64,000 bases of DNA from Cupriavidus pauculus. GTDB lineage: Bacteria; Pseudomonadota; Gammaproteobacteria; Burkholderiales; Burkholderiaceae. A program made the translations under genes and the position numbers. The first letter of the stretch is position 1, and each line of letters opens with the position of its first letter. Positions 25,705 to 34,487 of this stretch are shown here, in pieces. Location: the NCBI RefSeq assembly GCF_003854935.1, contig NZ_CP033969.1, positions 868,001 to 932,000 of the forward strand. The letters are read 5' to 3'. Below the pieces are notes generated by a model. It saw only the letters and a program-made list of their open reading frames with translations, did not search any database and was not told where the DNA came from.

Positions 25705-26004
25705 TCAGCGGGCCAGCCCGGCGGCGGCCTGCTCGATGAACGTCGCCAGGTCGATATCGCGCTGCGTCAGGCCGTTGGCGTCGTGCGTGGACAGCGTGAT
25801 GTCCACGCGGTTGTACACGTTGAACCACTCGGGATGGTGATCCACCTTGTCCGCGTGCAGCGCCACGCGCGTCATGAAGCCGAACGCGGCGTTGAAGTCG
25901 GCGAACCGGAACGATTTGTGGATCGCGTCGCGGTCCTGGACGGGCGTCCAGCCGGGCAGCGCGGCCAGCAGGGGCTTGCGGGCGTCTTGCGAGAGAGGGG
26001 TCAT
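25705..26004 (-). CDS. phhB: Pterin-4-alpha-carbinolamine dehydratase
   Basis: A 99-aa enzyme with the family signature [20 protein letters not shown] (56-75), whose histidines dehydrate 4a-hydroxytetrahydrobiopterin. It regenerates the pterin cofactor used by phenylalanine hydroxylase, whose gene lies 127 bp upstream on the same strand. The ATG at 26004 gives the normal family length; the longer open frame upstream has no similarity. The ribosome-binding site is weak, so translation may depend on phhA read-through. Confidence 0.93.
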   Translation of the reverse strand: MTPLSQDARKPLLAALPGWTPVQDRDAIHKSFRFADFNAAFGFMTRVALHADKVDHHPEWFNVYNRVDITLSTHDANGLTQRDIDLATFIEQAAAGLAR

Positions 26005-26131
26005 GATTGGGCTCGATCTGAAGGGTTGTCTGCGGGAGCGCAACAAAAGCCGGCCCGCCCCGGGCCACGGCGGGGCCGCGGGGCATGGCAGGCATTGTTT
26101 CACAAAGCGGGATGGCGGGGCGGGTGGCGGC

Positions 26132-27073
26132 TCAGATGTCGTCGCTGTCGCCCCAACCCTCGCGGGTGCCGGCGTGGATGACCCGGTCGCCCTCGGCGAT
26201 GTCGCCCGCGCCCAGCGTCGGCAGCGCGCGCAGCGTCGGGTACAGGTCGGTGAAGTCCGGGCGCGTGGCGTCAAACAGTTGTTCGAAGCTGTCGATCACG
26301 AAGTACGTCTTCTGGAACGTGTCGATCCGGTAGCGCGTGCGCATGATACGGCGCAAATCGAAGCCGATCCGGTTCGGGCTGGCCGAATCAAGGCTGTAGA
26401 TCGATTCGCCCTGGCTGGAGACGATGCCGGCGCCGAAGATCCGCAGCCCCTGCGGCGTGCGGATCAGGCCGAATTCCACGGTGTACCAGTACAGCCGCGC
26501 CAGCATGTCCAGCGCGCCCAGCCGCGCGGCCTTCAGGCCACCCTTGCCGTACGCCTCCATGTAGTCGGCAAAGACCGGGTTGATCAGCAGCGGCACGTGG
26601 CCGAACACGTCGTGGAAGCAGTCGGGCTCCTGCAGGTAGTCGATCTGCTCGGGCTTGCGCATCCACCAGCTTGCCGGAAAGCGCCGGTTGGCCAGGTGCT
26701 CGAAGAACACCTCGTCCGGTACCAGCCCCGGCACCGCCACCACCTGCCAGCCCGTGGCGCGCATCAGCATCTCGTTGAGCTGGTCGAAATCGGGCACGCG
26801 GTCGCGCGCCATGCCCAGCGTGGCCAGCCCCTGCAGGAATTCGTCGCAGACGCGGCCTTCCAGCATCGCCGCCTGGCGGTCGTAGAGCTTGCGCCACGTT
26901 GCGTGGTCGGTGTCGGTGTAGCGGTGCACCGGCTGGGCGATGGTGAAGTCCGAACGCAGCTCCTGGCCGGACAGCAGTCCTTCCTCGAACTGTTCCTTGA
27001 GCTTGGCGGTCAGCGTGCCGGCAAAGTTGCCCGCAGGCTGGTCGGCGCGGGGCGTGGTGGCCGAGGGGGTCAT
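26132..27073 (-). CDS. phhA: Phenylalanine-4-hydroxylase
   Basis: The 313-aa non-heme iron enzyme converts phenylalanine to tyrosine with tetrahydropterin and O2. The iron ligands are visible as H154 and H159 in [13 protein letters not shown] and E200 in WYTVEFGLI. The catalytic core is complete, and the C-terminus ([12 protein letters not shown]) is that of bacterial monomeric PAHs with no ACT regulatory domain. An ACGGAGAC ribosome-binding site supports the start. The gene is divergent from an Lrp-type regulator, which likely controls it. Confidence 0.96.
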   Translation of the reverse strand: MTPSATTPRADQPAGNFAGTLTAKLKEQFEEGLLSGQELRSDFTIAQPVHRYTDTDHATWRKLYDRQAAMLEGRVCDEFLQGLATLGMARDRVPDFDQLNEMLMRATGWQVVAVPGLVPDEVFFEHLANRRFPASWWMRKPEQIDYLQEPDCFHDVFGHVPLLINPVFADYMEAYGKGGLKAARLGALDMLARLYWYTVEFGLIRTPQGLRIFGAGIVSSQGESIYSLDSASPNRIGFDLRRIMRTRYRIDTFQKTYFVIDSFEQLFDATRPDFTDLYPTLRALPTLGAGDIAEGDRVIHAGTREGWGDSDDI

Positions 27074-27181
27074 GCGGCGTCTCCGTTTGATTTGTCGATC
27101 CGTTGCGGATTTCCTGCATAGTCTAGCCAGCCAATCGCGCAGAATGCGCGCAAAGTTGGGGGCTTGGCGCCATGCCGTGCA

Positions 27182-27187
27182 TATAAT
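27182..27187 (+). promoter_or_regulatory. Consensus -10 element before the Lrp-type gene
   Basis: TATAAT lies 40 bp before the regulator start, in the 153-bp divergent region shared with phhA. No matching -35 hexamer sits at 17 bp, which suggests an activator-dependent promoter, possibly autoregulated by the Lrp protein. Confidence 0.5.
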
Positions 27188-27226
27188 CCGCGTACCGTCA
27201 TCCACCCATGCAGGATTCTTGCAACC

Positions 27227-27706
27227 ATGCCTACTGCCCTTCTCGATCCCTACGACCTGGCCCTGCTGGCCGCGCTGCAGGCCGATGGCCGTTCCACCCA
27301 CCAGCAACTGGCCGAGCGGGTGCACCTGTCGCCCAGCCAGGTCGGGCGCCGGCTGGCCCGCCTGGAGACCGACGGGGTGATAACCGGCTACCGGGTCAAC
27401 CTGTCGCTGCCCGCGCTGGGGCTGGGTGTGATGGTGTTCATCAGCGTCAAGCTGGCCCACCACGGCGACACGATCATCGAGCGCTTTGGCGAGGAAATCA
27501 TGCTGCTGGAGGAGGTGCAGGAGTGCTACGCCGTGGCCGGCGAGGCCGACTACCTGATCCGCGTGGTCGTGCAGGACCTGCCGATGCTGGCCGATTTCAC
27601 GATGAAGCGGCTGATGCGGGTGCCGGGCGTGGAGAGCATTCGGTCCAACATCGTGCTTACCCCGCTCAAGAAGGAGGGACCGCTGCCGCTGGCCCATTTG
27701 CGCTAG
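27227..27706 (+). CDS. Lrp/AsnC-family transcriptional regulator, probably of phenylalanine hydroxylation
   Basis: The 159-aa protein has an N-terminal winged helix (LDPYDLALLAALQADGRSTHQQLAERVHLSPSQVGRRL) and a C-terminal RAM effector-binding domain ending near PGVESIRSNIVLTPLKK. Lrp proteins bind amino acids and assemble as octamers on divergent promoters. Placement back-to-back with phhA-phhB makes phenylalanine or tyrosine the likely effector, which is inference. The ATG at 27227 was chosen as the family start; the open frame extends 21 codons upstream without similarity and across the -10 element. Confidence 0.88.
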   Translation: MPTALLDPYDLALLAALQADGRSTHQQLAERVHLSPSQVGRRLARLETDGVITGYRVNLSLPALGLGVMVFISVKLAHHGDTIIERFGEEIMLLEEVQECYAVAGEADYLIRVVVQDLPMLADFTMKRLMRVPGVESIRSNIVLTPLKKEGPLPLAHLR

Positions 27707-27798
27707 AACGGCGGTTCGTTCTGCCGAAATGTGCAGAGGCTTGCGCTTGCCACGGGCGCATGTCACCCTCGCGCGGAGCCAATTCGGGAGAAGGCAGC

Positions 27799-30700
27799 AT
27801 GATCGGGAGGATCGCCACGGTAGCCGCGGCCGCCGCAGCAGGTCTCGTTTTCAGCGCACTGACATGGGCGCCGGCCGCCACGGCCGCGCAGATCACGCGC
27901 TTTTCGCCCGAGGGGGTGAATCCGCAGGTCCGCCAGGTGGCCATCCGCTTCGACGAACCGATGGTGCCGATGGGCGACCTCAAGGCCCAGGCGCCGGCCA
28001 CGGTGTCCTGCACCGGCGGCGCGGTGGGCGGCAGCGGCCGCTGGGTCAACGCCAGCAACTGGGTCTACGACTTCGAGCGCGACTTGCCGCCCGGCGTGCG
28101 CTGCGCCGTGCAGGTGGTGCCCGGGCTCAAGAGCGTGGCCGGCAAGGCGTACGCGGGCAAGGGCGAGTACCGGTTCGAAACCGGCGGCCCGGTCGTGATC
28201 TCGGCGCGGCCGTCGGGCGGCGAGATCGAGGAAGACCAGGTGTTTGCGCTGCGTTTCAATGGCGCCGCCACGGCCGGATCGATCCGCAGCCACGCCTGGT
28301 GCCAGGCCGAGGGCCTGGGCGAGCGCATCCCCGTGCGGCTGCTGACCGGCAAGGAGCGCGACGGCGTGATCGAGGCGCTGCACTGGAAGGAAGTGGTCAA
28401 GCGCGACGCCGACGCCGTGCACCTGCTGACCTGCCAGCAGCGCCTGCCAGCCGGCGCGCGGATGCAGCTCGTGCTGGACGCCGGCATCGCCACACCTTCC
28501 GGCCTGGCCACCACGGCGGCGCGCCGCTTCGATTTTCAGGTGCGGGAGCCGTTCACCGCCGGCTTCACCTGCGAGCGCGAGCGGGCCGAGGCCCCCTGCA
28601 CCCCGCTGCGGCCGATGACCGTCACGTTCACGGCGCCCATCGCACGCAAGGCCGCCGCGCAGATCGTGCTCAAGACGCCAGCCGGCAGCCAGGCGCCCGC
28701 CTTCGATCCCGACGACGCCCCGGACGCACCCGTTTCCAGCGTGACGTTCAAGGGTCCGTTTCCCGAGAAGGCCAGCCTGACCATCGAGGCGCCGCGCGAT
28801 CTCAAGGACGAGAGCGGCCGCGCGCTGGCCAATGCCGACCTGTTTCCGATCAAGCTGACCACGGCCGCGCTGCCGCCGCTGGCCAAGTTCGCCGCCGCGC
28901 CGTTCGGCGTGGTCGAGCGCTTTGCGGACCTGCCGCGCGGCAAGTCGCCGAACGACTATCCACCGCTGCTGCCCGTGACGCTGCGCAATGTCGAAGCCGA
29001 CCTGCCGGCGCTGGCCGTGCGCGCGCAGCCGGGCACCGTGGCGCGGCTCAAGGTGGATGACGACGGCGCCATCCTGCGCTGGTTCGGCATGGTCAAGCGC
29101 ATGCACGAGAACACCTGGACGCGCGAGCAGCTTGCGGCCATCCGCGCCGGACAGCCGCCGTACAAGGTACGCGTGCCGCGCAACGCGCCGGCCATCGAGA
29201 CGCGCTCGGTGTCGCTGCTCGAAGGCGTGCCCGGCGCCGGCAAGCTGGCCATCCCGAAATCGACGGACACCACGCCGCGCCCGTTCGAGGTGGTCGGCAT
29301 CCCGCTGCCCGAACCGGGCTTCCACGTCGTGGAAATCGCCTCGCCGATGCTGGGCGCGGCGCTGCTCGGCAAGCCGGTGCCGATGTACGTGCGCACCGCC
29401 GCGCTGGTCACCAATCTGGGCGTCCACTTCAAGCTGGCGCGCGGCGAGGGCGACGGCGACATGAGCGGCCTGGCCTGGGTGACGGGGCTGGACGACGGCA
29501 AGCCCGTTGCCAACGCCCGCGTGGCCGTGCGCAGCTGCGACGGCACGCTGCTGGGCCAGGGCACCACCGACGCCACCGGCGTCGCGCGCTTTGCGAAGCT
29601 GCCGGACCGCCGCTACGAAGACTGCGACAACGGCATGGAGGGCTACTTCGTGTCGGCCCGCATCGGCGCCGATCATCCGCAGGCGCGCGGCAAGGCCGAC
29701 ATGGCGTTCGTCATGTCGAACTGGAACCGCGGCATCGAGACGTGGCGCTTCAACGTGCCCACCGACCTGAGCCCGCAGCAGACCGTGCGCGCCCATACCG
29801 TGTTCGACCGTACGCTGCTGCGCGCGGGCGAGACCGTGTCGATGAAGCACCTGATCCGCAACGAGACCTCGCAGGGCTTTGCGCTGCCGCAGGCCATGCC
29901 GACGCAGCTCGTGATCACGCACGAGGGCACCGGCCAGACGTACGAGATGCCGCTGGCGTGGCGCACCACGGCCACGGGCGGACGCAGTGCCGAGAACGCG
30001 TTCCAGGTGCCGGCATCGGCCAAGCTCGGCGTCTACGACGTGGCGCTGGTCTACGGCGACGGCCGCACGCTCTCAAGCGGCGGCTTCCGCGTGGAGGCGT
30101 TCCGCCTGCCGGTGCTGGCCGGCACGCTGTCGGTGGCCAAGGACCCGAAGGCGAAAGGCAACGCGCTGGTCGCCCCGGCCGAGGTGCCGGTGGGCGTGGA
30201 GATCCACTACCTGAACGGCGGCGGCGCGGCCGGGCTGCCGGTGCGGCTGTCGGCGCTGATGCGCAACAAGTCGGTGAACTTTGCCGACTACGACGAGTTC
30301 TCGTTCGACGTCCCGCGCGCGGCGCAGCAGAGCAGCAGCGGCGACGAGGAAGAGGACGAGGCGTCGTCGCCCGACGCATCCGAAAAGCTGGTGGCCGACA
30401 AGCTGCCGCTGACGCTGGACAAGGACGGCAACGGCAAGCTGACGGTCAAGGACCTGCCGAAGGTGGACGCGCCGCGCGACCTCGTGCTGGAGGCCGGCTT
30501 TGCCGATCCGAACGGCGAGATCCAGACGCTGCGGCAGACCGTGCCGCTGTGGCCGTCGGCCGTGGTGGTGGGCATCCGCGCGGCCAACTGGGTATCGGTC
30601 AGCCAGAAGCTGGCCGTGCAGGCCGTGGTGCTGGACACGCAGGGCAAGCCCGTGGCCGAGTCGCCGGTGCAGATCAAGGCCCGCGCGCGCATCACCACGT

Positions 30701-33700
30701 CGGCGCGCAAGCGCGTGGTCGGGGGCTTCTACCGCTACGACAACCGCAGCGAGACCAAGGACCTGGGCGTGGTGTGCGATGCGCGCACCGACGCGCAGGG
30801 CCGGGCGCGCTGCGACGTGGCGCTGTCGCAGGCTGGCGAGGTGGAGCTGGTGGCCAGCGCGCGCGACAGCGACGGCCGCGCGGCGCAGGCCGCCACCACG
30901 GTGTGGGTCACCCGCCAGGGTGAACTCTGGTTCGGCGGCGAGAACCACGACCGTATGGACGTGCTGCCCGAGAAGAAGTCGTACGCGCCCGGCGACACCG
31001 CCGTGTTCCAGGTGCGCATGCCGTTCCGCCGCGCCACGGCGCTGGTGGCGGTGGAGCGCGAAGGCATCCTCGACACGCAGGTCGTCGAACTGAACGGCAG
31101 CGATCCGACGATCAAGCTCAAGGTCAAGCCCGAGTGGGGGCCGAACGTCTACGTGTCGGTGCTGAGCCTGCGCGGCCGCCTGCGCGAGGTGCCGTGGTAC
31201 TCGTTCTTCCAGTGGGGCTGGCGCCAGCCGATGGACTGGTGGCGCGCGTTCCGCAGCGAAGGGCGCGAGTACGTGGCGCCGTCGCCGCTGGTGGACCTGT
31301 CCAAGCCCGCGTTCCGCCTGGGGCTGGCGCAGATCCGCGTCGGCAGCGACGCCTACCGGCTGGACGTCTCGGTGACGCCGGACAAGGCCAGCTATCCGGT
31401 GCGCGGCCGCGCCCGCGTGACGGTGCAGGTCAAGCTGCCCGACGGCAAGCCGGCCGCCAATGGCGAAGTGGCGCTGGCCGCCGTCGACCAGGCGCTGCTG
31501 GAGCTGATGCCGAACGCGAGCTGGAACCTGCTCGACGCGATGGTCCGGCCGCGCAGCTACGGCGTGGAGACGTCGACGGCCCAGATGGAAATCATCGGGC
31601 GCCGCCACTATGGCCGCAAGGCCGTGCCGGCCGGCGGCGGTGGCGGCAAGAGCCCCACGCGCGAACTGTTCGACACGCTGCTGCTGTGGAACCCGCGCGT
31701 GCAGCTCGACGCCGAGGGCAAGGCCGCGCTGGAGGTGCCGCTCAACGACTCGCTGACGAGTTTCCGCATCGTGGCCGTGGCCGACCTGGGCGTGAACCGC
31801 TTTGGCAGCGGCAGCGCGACGATCGCCGCGACGCAGGACCTGCAGATGATCTCGGGCCTGCCGCCCCTGGTGCGCGAGGACGACCGCTATCGCGCGATGT
31901 TCACGCTGCGCAACACCACCCAGCGCGCGATGACCGTGGAAGCCATCGCGCGCGCCACGCTGGTCGACGCCCAGGCGCTGCCAGCCCAGACCGTGCAGAT
32001 TCCGGCCGGCGAGGCGCGCGAGATTGGCTGGGACGTCACCGCGCCCGCGCTGCTGGCGTTCAGCCGCGCCGGGACCGTGATGTGGGAGGTAGCCGCGGCC
32101 GAGAAGGGCACGGGCGGCGCCAGCGACAAGCTCAAGATCGCGCAGCAGATCGTGCCGGCCGTGCCCGTGACCGTGCAGCAGGCCACGCTGGCGCAACTGA
32201 CGCCGAACCTGTCGGTGCCGGTGCAGGCGCCGGCCGGCGCGCTGGCCGATCCGTCGGGCCGGCTGCGCGGCGGCATGCAGGTGTCGGTGCAGTCGTCGCT
32301 GGCCGGCGGCATGCCGGGCGTGCGCGAATGGTTCCGCGTCTATCCGTACAGTTGCCTGGAGCAGCGCTCGTCGAAATCGCTCGGCATGGGCGACGCGGCC
32401 GCGTGGGATGCGCTGATGGCGCAGCTGCCGTCGTACCTGGACACCGACGGGCTGGCCGCGTACTACCCGCTGGCGAGCGACAGCGCACGCGGCAGCGAGG
32501 TGCTGACGGCCTACCTGCTGGCCATCTCCGACGAGGCGTCGCGCGCGGGCCTGCCGATGCGGATTCCGGACGCGCAGCGCGCGCAGATGGAGCGCGGCCT
32601 GGCCGCCTTTGTCGAGGGCCGCATCGCGCCGCCGCGCTGGGCGCCGGCGTCGGCGTCGATGGACCTCGACGTGCGCAAGCTGGCCGCCATCGAGGCGCTG
32701 TCGCGGACCGGCAAGGCCCAGGCGCGCATGCTCGGGTCGATCCAGATCCTGCCCGAGCAGTGGCCCACGTCGGCGCTGATCGACTGGCTCGGCATCCTGT
32801 CGCGCGTGCAGGACATCCCCGAGCGCGACAAGCGCATGGCCGATGCCACGCAGTTGCTGCGCAGCCGCCTCACCGTGCAGGGCACGCGGCTGGTGTTCTC
32901 GACCGAGCGCAGCGACAACTGGTGGTGGCTGATGTCTGGCGGCGACGTCAATGCGGCGAAGCTGCTGGCGCTGGCGTCGCAGCTCCCGGCCTGGAAGGAC
33001 GATGTGCCGCAGCTGGTGACCGGCCTGCTGGGCCGCCAGACGCGCGGCGCGTGGATGACGACCACGGCCAACGCCTGGGGCGTGATGGCGATCCGCCGCT
33101 ACGCGCAGGTCTACGAGAAGACGCCGGTGGCCGGCACGGTGCACGCCACGCTTGGCGATGCCTCGCGCACGTTCGACTGGGCGAAGGCCGCGCGGCAGGA
33201 CGGCGTGGCCAGCGGCATGGTCGACCTGCCCTGGCCGGCGGCTGCTTCCGGTACGCCCGGTGCGCCGGCCCCGCTGCAGGTGGATCAGCAGGGCGCGGGC
33301 CGGCCGTGGGCCACGGTTCGCGCGCTGGCCGCCGTGCCGCTGCGCGAACCGGTGGCGGCCGGGTATCGCATCCGCCGCACCGTGACGCCGGTGGAGCAGG
33401 CGGTGGCGGGCAAGTGGTCGCGCGGCGACACGTACCGCGTGCGGCTCGACATCGACGCGCAGGCCGACATGACGATGGTGGTGGTCAGCGACCCGGTGCC
33501 GACCGGCGCGACGATCCTGGGCAGCGGGCTTGGCCGCGATTCGGTCATCGCCACGCGCGACCAGAAGTCGGCATGGTCGGACTTCGTCGAACGCACGCCG
33601 GAAGCCTATCGCGAGTACTTCGGCTTTGTGCCGAAGGGGACGCTGGCCGTGGAGTACACGGTGCGGCTCAACAATGCCGGCGAGTTCGCGCTGCCGCCGA

Positions 33701-33780
33701 GCCGCGTGGAGGCGATGTATGCGCCCGACGTGTTCGGCGAGACGCCCAACGCCAGGCTGACCGTGGGGGCCGCCAAGTGA
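27799..33780 (+). CDS. Alpha-2-macroglobulin family protein (YfhM/YfaS-like)
   Basis: The 1993-aa envelope protein starts with a signal peptide (1-31, AATAA) lacking a lipobox Cys, so it is probably soluble in the periplasm. It continues with many beta-sandwich macroglobulin domains, the MG-type stretch DLSPQQTVRAHTVFDRTLLRAGETVSMKHL, an acidic insert near residue 850 (SSGDEEEDEASS), and the thioester motif CLEQ (Cys1519 to Gln1522). A2Ms trap proteases through a bait region and a thioester. The partner PbpC gene lies in the same unit, as in E. coli yfhM-pbpC. The start is supported by GGGAGAAGG; the longer open frame upstream overlaps the lrp gene. Confidence 0.93.
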   Translation: MIGRIATVAAAAAAGLVFSALTWAPAATAAQITRFSPEGVNPQVRQVAIRFDEPMVPMGDLKAQAPATVSCTGGAVGGSGRWVNASNWVYDFERDLPPGVRCAVQVVPGLKSVAGKAYAGKGEYRFETGGPVVISARPSGGEIEEDQVFALRFNGAATAGSIRSHAWCQAEGLGERIPVRLLTGKERDGVIEALHWKEVVKRDADAVHLLTCQQRLPAGARMQLVLDAGIATPSGLATTAARRFDFQVREPFTAGFTCERERAEAPCTPLRPMTVTFTAPIARKAAAQIVLKTPAGSQAPAFDPDDAPDAPVSSVTFKGPFPEKASLTIEAPRDLKDESGRALANADLFPIKLTTAALPPLAKFAAAPFGVVERFADLPRGKSPNDYPPLLPVTLRNVEADLPALAVRAQPGTVARLKVDDDGAILRWFGMVKRMHENTWTREQLAAIRAGQPPYKVRVPRNAPAIETRSVSLLEGVPGAGKLAIPKSTDTTPRPFEVVGIPLPEPGFHVVEIASPMLGAALLGKPVPMYVRTAALVTNLGVHFKLARGEGDGDMSGLAWVTGLDDGKPVANARVAVRSCDGTLLGQGTTDATGVARFAKLPDRRYEDCDNGMEGYFVSARIGADHPQARGKADMAFVMSNWNRGIETWRFNVPTDLSPQQTVRAHTVFDRTLLRAGETVSMKHLIRNETSQGFALPQAMPTQLVITHEGTGQTYEMPLAWRTTATGGRSAENAFQVPASAKLGVYDVALVYGDGRTLSSGGFRVEAFRLPVLAGTLSVAKDPKAKGNALVAPAEVPVGVEIHYLNGGGAAGLPVRLSALMRNKSVNFADYDEFSFDVPRAAQQSSSGDEEEDEASSPDASEKLVADKLPLTLDKDGNGKLTVKDLPKVDAPRDLVLEAGFADPNGEIQTLRQTVPLWPSAVVVGIRAANWVSVSQKLAVQAVVLDTQGKPVAESPVQIKARARITTSARKRVVGGFYRYDNRSETKDLGVVCDARTDAQGRARCDVALSQAGEVELVASARDSDGRAAQAATTVWVTRQGELWFGGENHDRMDVLPEKKSYAPGDTAVFQVRMPFRRATALVAVEREGILDTQVVELNGSDPTIKLKVKPEWGPNVYVSVLSLRGRLREVPWYSFFQWGWRQPMDWWRAFRSEGREYVAPSPLVDLSKPAFRLGLAQIRVGSDAYRLDVSVTPDKASYPVRGRARVTVQVKLPDGKPAANGEVALAAVDQALLELMPNASWNLLDAMVRPRSYGVETSTAQMEIIGRRHYGRKAVPAGGGGGKSPTRELFDTLLLWNPRVQLDAEGKAALEVPLNDSLTSFRIVAVADLGVNRFGSGSATIAATQDLQMISGLPPLVREDDRYRAMFTLRNTTQRAMTVEAIARATLVDAQALPAQTVQIPAGEAREIGWDVTAPALLAFSRAGTVMWEVAAAEKGTGGASDKLKIAQQIVPAVPVTVQQATLAQLTPNLSVPVQAPAGALADPSGRLRGGMQVSVQSSLAGGMPGVREWFRVYPYSCLEQRSSKSLGMGDAAAWDALMAQLPSYLDTDGLAAYYPLASDSARGSEVLTAYLLAISDEASRAGLPMRIPDAQRAQMERGLAAFVEGRIAPPRWAPASASMDLDVRKLAAIEALSRTGKAQARMLGSIQILPEQWPTSALIDWLGILSRVQDIPERDKRMADATQLLRSRLTVQGTRLVFSTERSDNWWWLMSGGDVNAAKLLALASQLPAWKDDVPQLVTGLLGRQTRGAWMTTTANAWGVMAIRRYAQVYEKTPVAGTVHATLGDASRTFDWAKAARQDGVASGMVDLPWPAAASGTPGAPAPLQVDQQGAGRPWATVRALAAVPLREPVAAGYRIRRTVTPVEQAVAGKWSRGDTYRVRLDIDAQADMTMVVVSDPVPTGATILGSGLGRDSVIATRDQKSAWSDFVERTPEAYREYFGFVPKGTLAVEYTVRLNNAGEFALPPSRVEAMYAPDVFGETPNARLTVGAAK

Positions 33781-34478
33781 ACTGGATCGCCATGCGGATG
33801 CCCCCGCGCGTGCGCGAATGGTGGTTCGCCGGTGTGCTGGCCGGCGTGACCTACGGCGTGCTGCTGTTCCAGGTGTCGCTCGAACTGCCGGCCGGCACGC
33901 CGCTGACCGGCCAGATTGCCTACCAGCCGGTGTGGAAGACGGCGATGGCGCTGCTCCTGGCGCGCGCGGCGTGGTTCCACCGGCCCCGGCCCGAGCGGCG
34001 CTGGCTGGTGACCGCGCTGGTGTTCTCGGGCCTGGGCGACTTCCTGCTGGCGATGCCGGGCCTGAAGATCTCGTTCATCGGCGGGCTGGGCGCCTTCCTG
34101 ATGGCGCACCTGGCCTACCTGCGGCTGTTCGTGCCGCTCGGGGCCGACCTGCGGCCGCACCGGCTGGTTGGCTGCGGGCTGGTGATCGGCGCGGCGGGTG
34201 CGCTGCTGGGCCGCTTCTGGCCGAACCTGGGCCCGCTGACGTGGCCCGTGGTGGCCTACATCGGCGTGCTGGCGGCCATGGCCTGCGCGGCGCTGCTGGC
34301 GCGGCTGCCCACGCCGCTGGCGGCCATCGGGGCGCTGTGCTTCGTGATGTCCGATGCGCTGATCGGCACGGCGCGCTTCCTGTCGCCGTTCGACACGTAC
34401 CAGCTTGGCATCTGGTGGACCTATGCCATCGCGCAGGTGCTGCTGGTGGCGGGCGTGGTGGCGGGGCGCGGCGAGTGA
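33777..34478 (+). CDS. YhhN-family membrane protein (lysoplasmalogenase-like)
   Basis: A 233-aa protein with about eight hydrophobic helices and the YhhN pattern VFSGLGDFLLAMPG ... FVMSDALIGTARF, whose conserved aspartates match the lysoplasmalogenase/TMEM86 family that cleaves vinyl-ether lysolipids. The GTG start overlaps the A2M stop (GTGA), indicating translational coupling; an in-frame ATG at 33792 is an alternative. Placement between A2M and pbpC is unusual and may point to envelope lipid upkeep. Confidence 0.78.
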   Translation: MNWIAMRMPPRVREWWFAGVLAGVTYGVLLFQVSLELPAGTPLTGQIAYQPVWKTAMALLLARAAWFHRPRPERRWLVTALVFSGLGDFLLAMPGLKISFIGGLGAFLMAHLAYLRLFVPLGADLRPHRLVGCGLVIGAAGALLGRFWPNLGPLTWPVVAYIGVLAAMACAALLARLPTPLAAIGALCFVMSDALIGTARFLSPFDTYQLGIWWTYAIAQVLLVAGVVAGRGE

Positions 34479-34487
34479 GGGTGTGAC

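Noticed and set aside
27763-33144. Very long minus-strand open frames antisense to the A2M gene
   Set aside because: Their composition is His/Arg/Ala/Gln-rich with no domain similarity, whereas the plus frame encodes recognisable macroglobulin domains.
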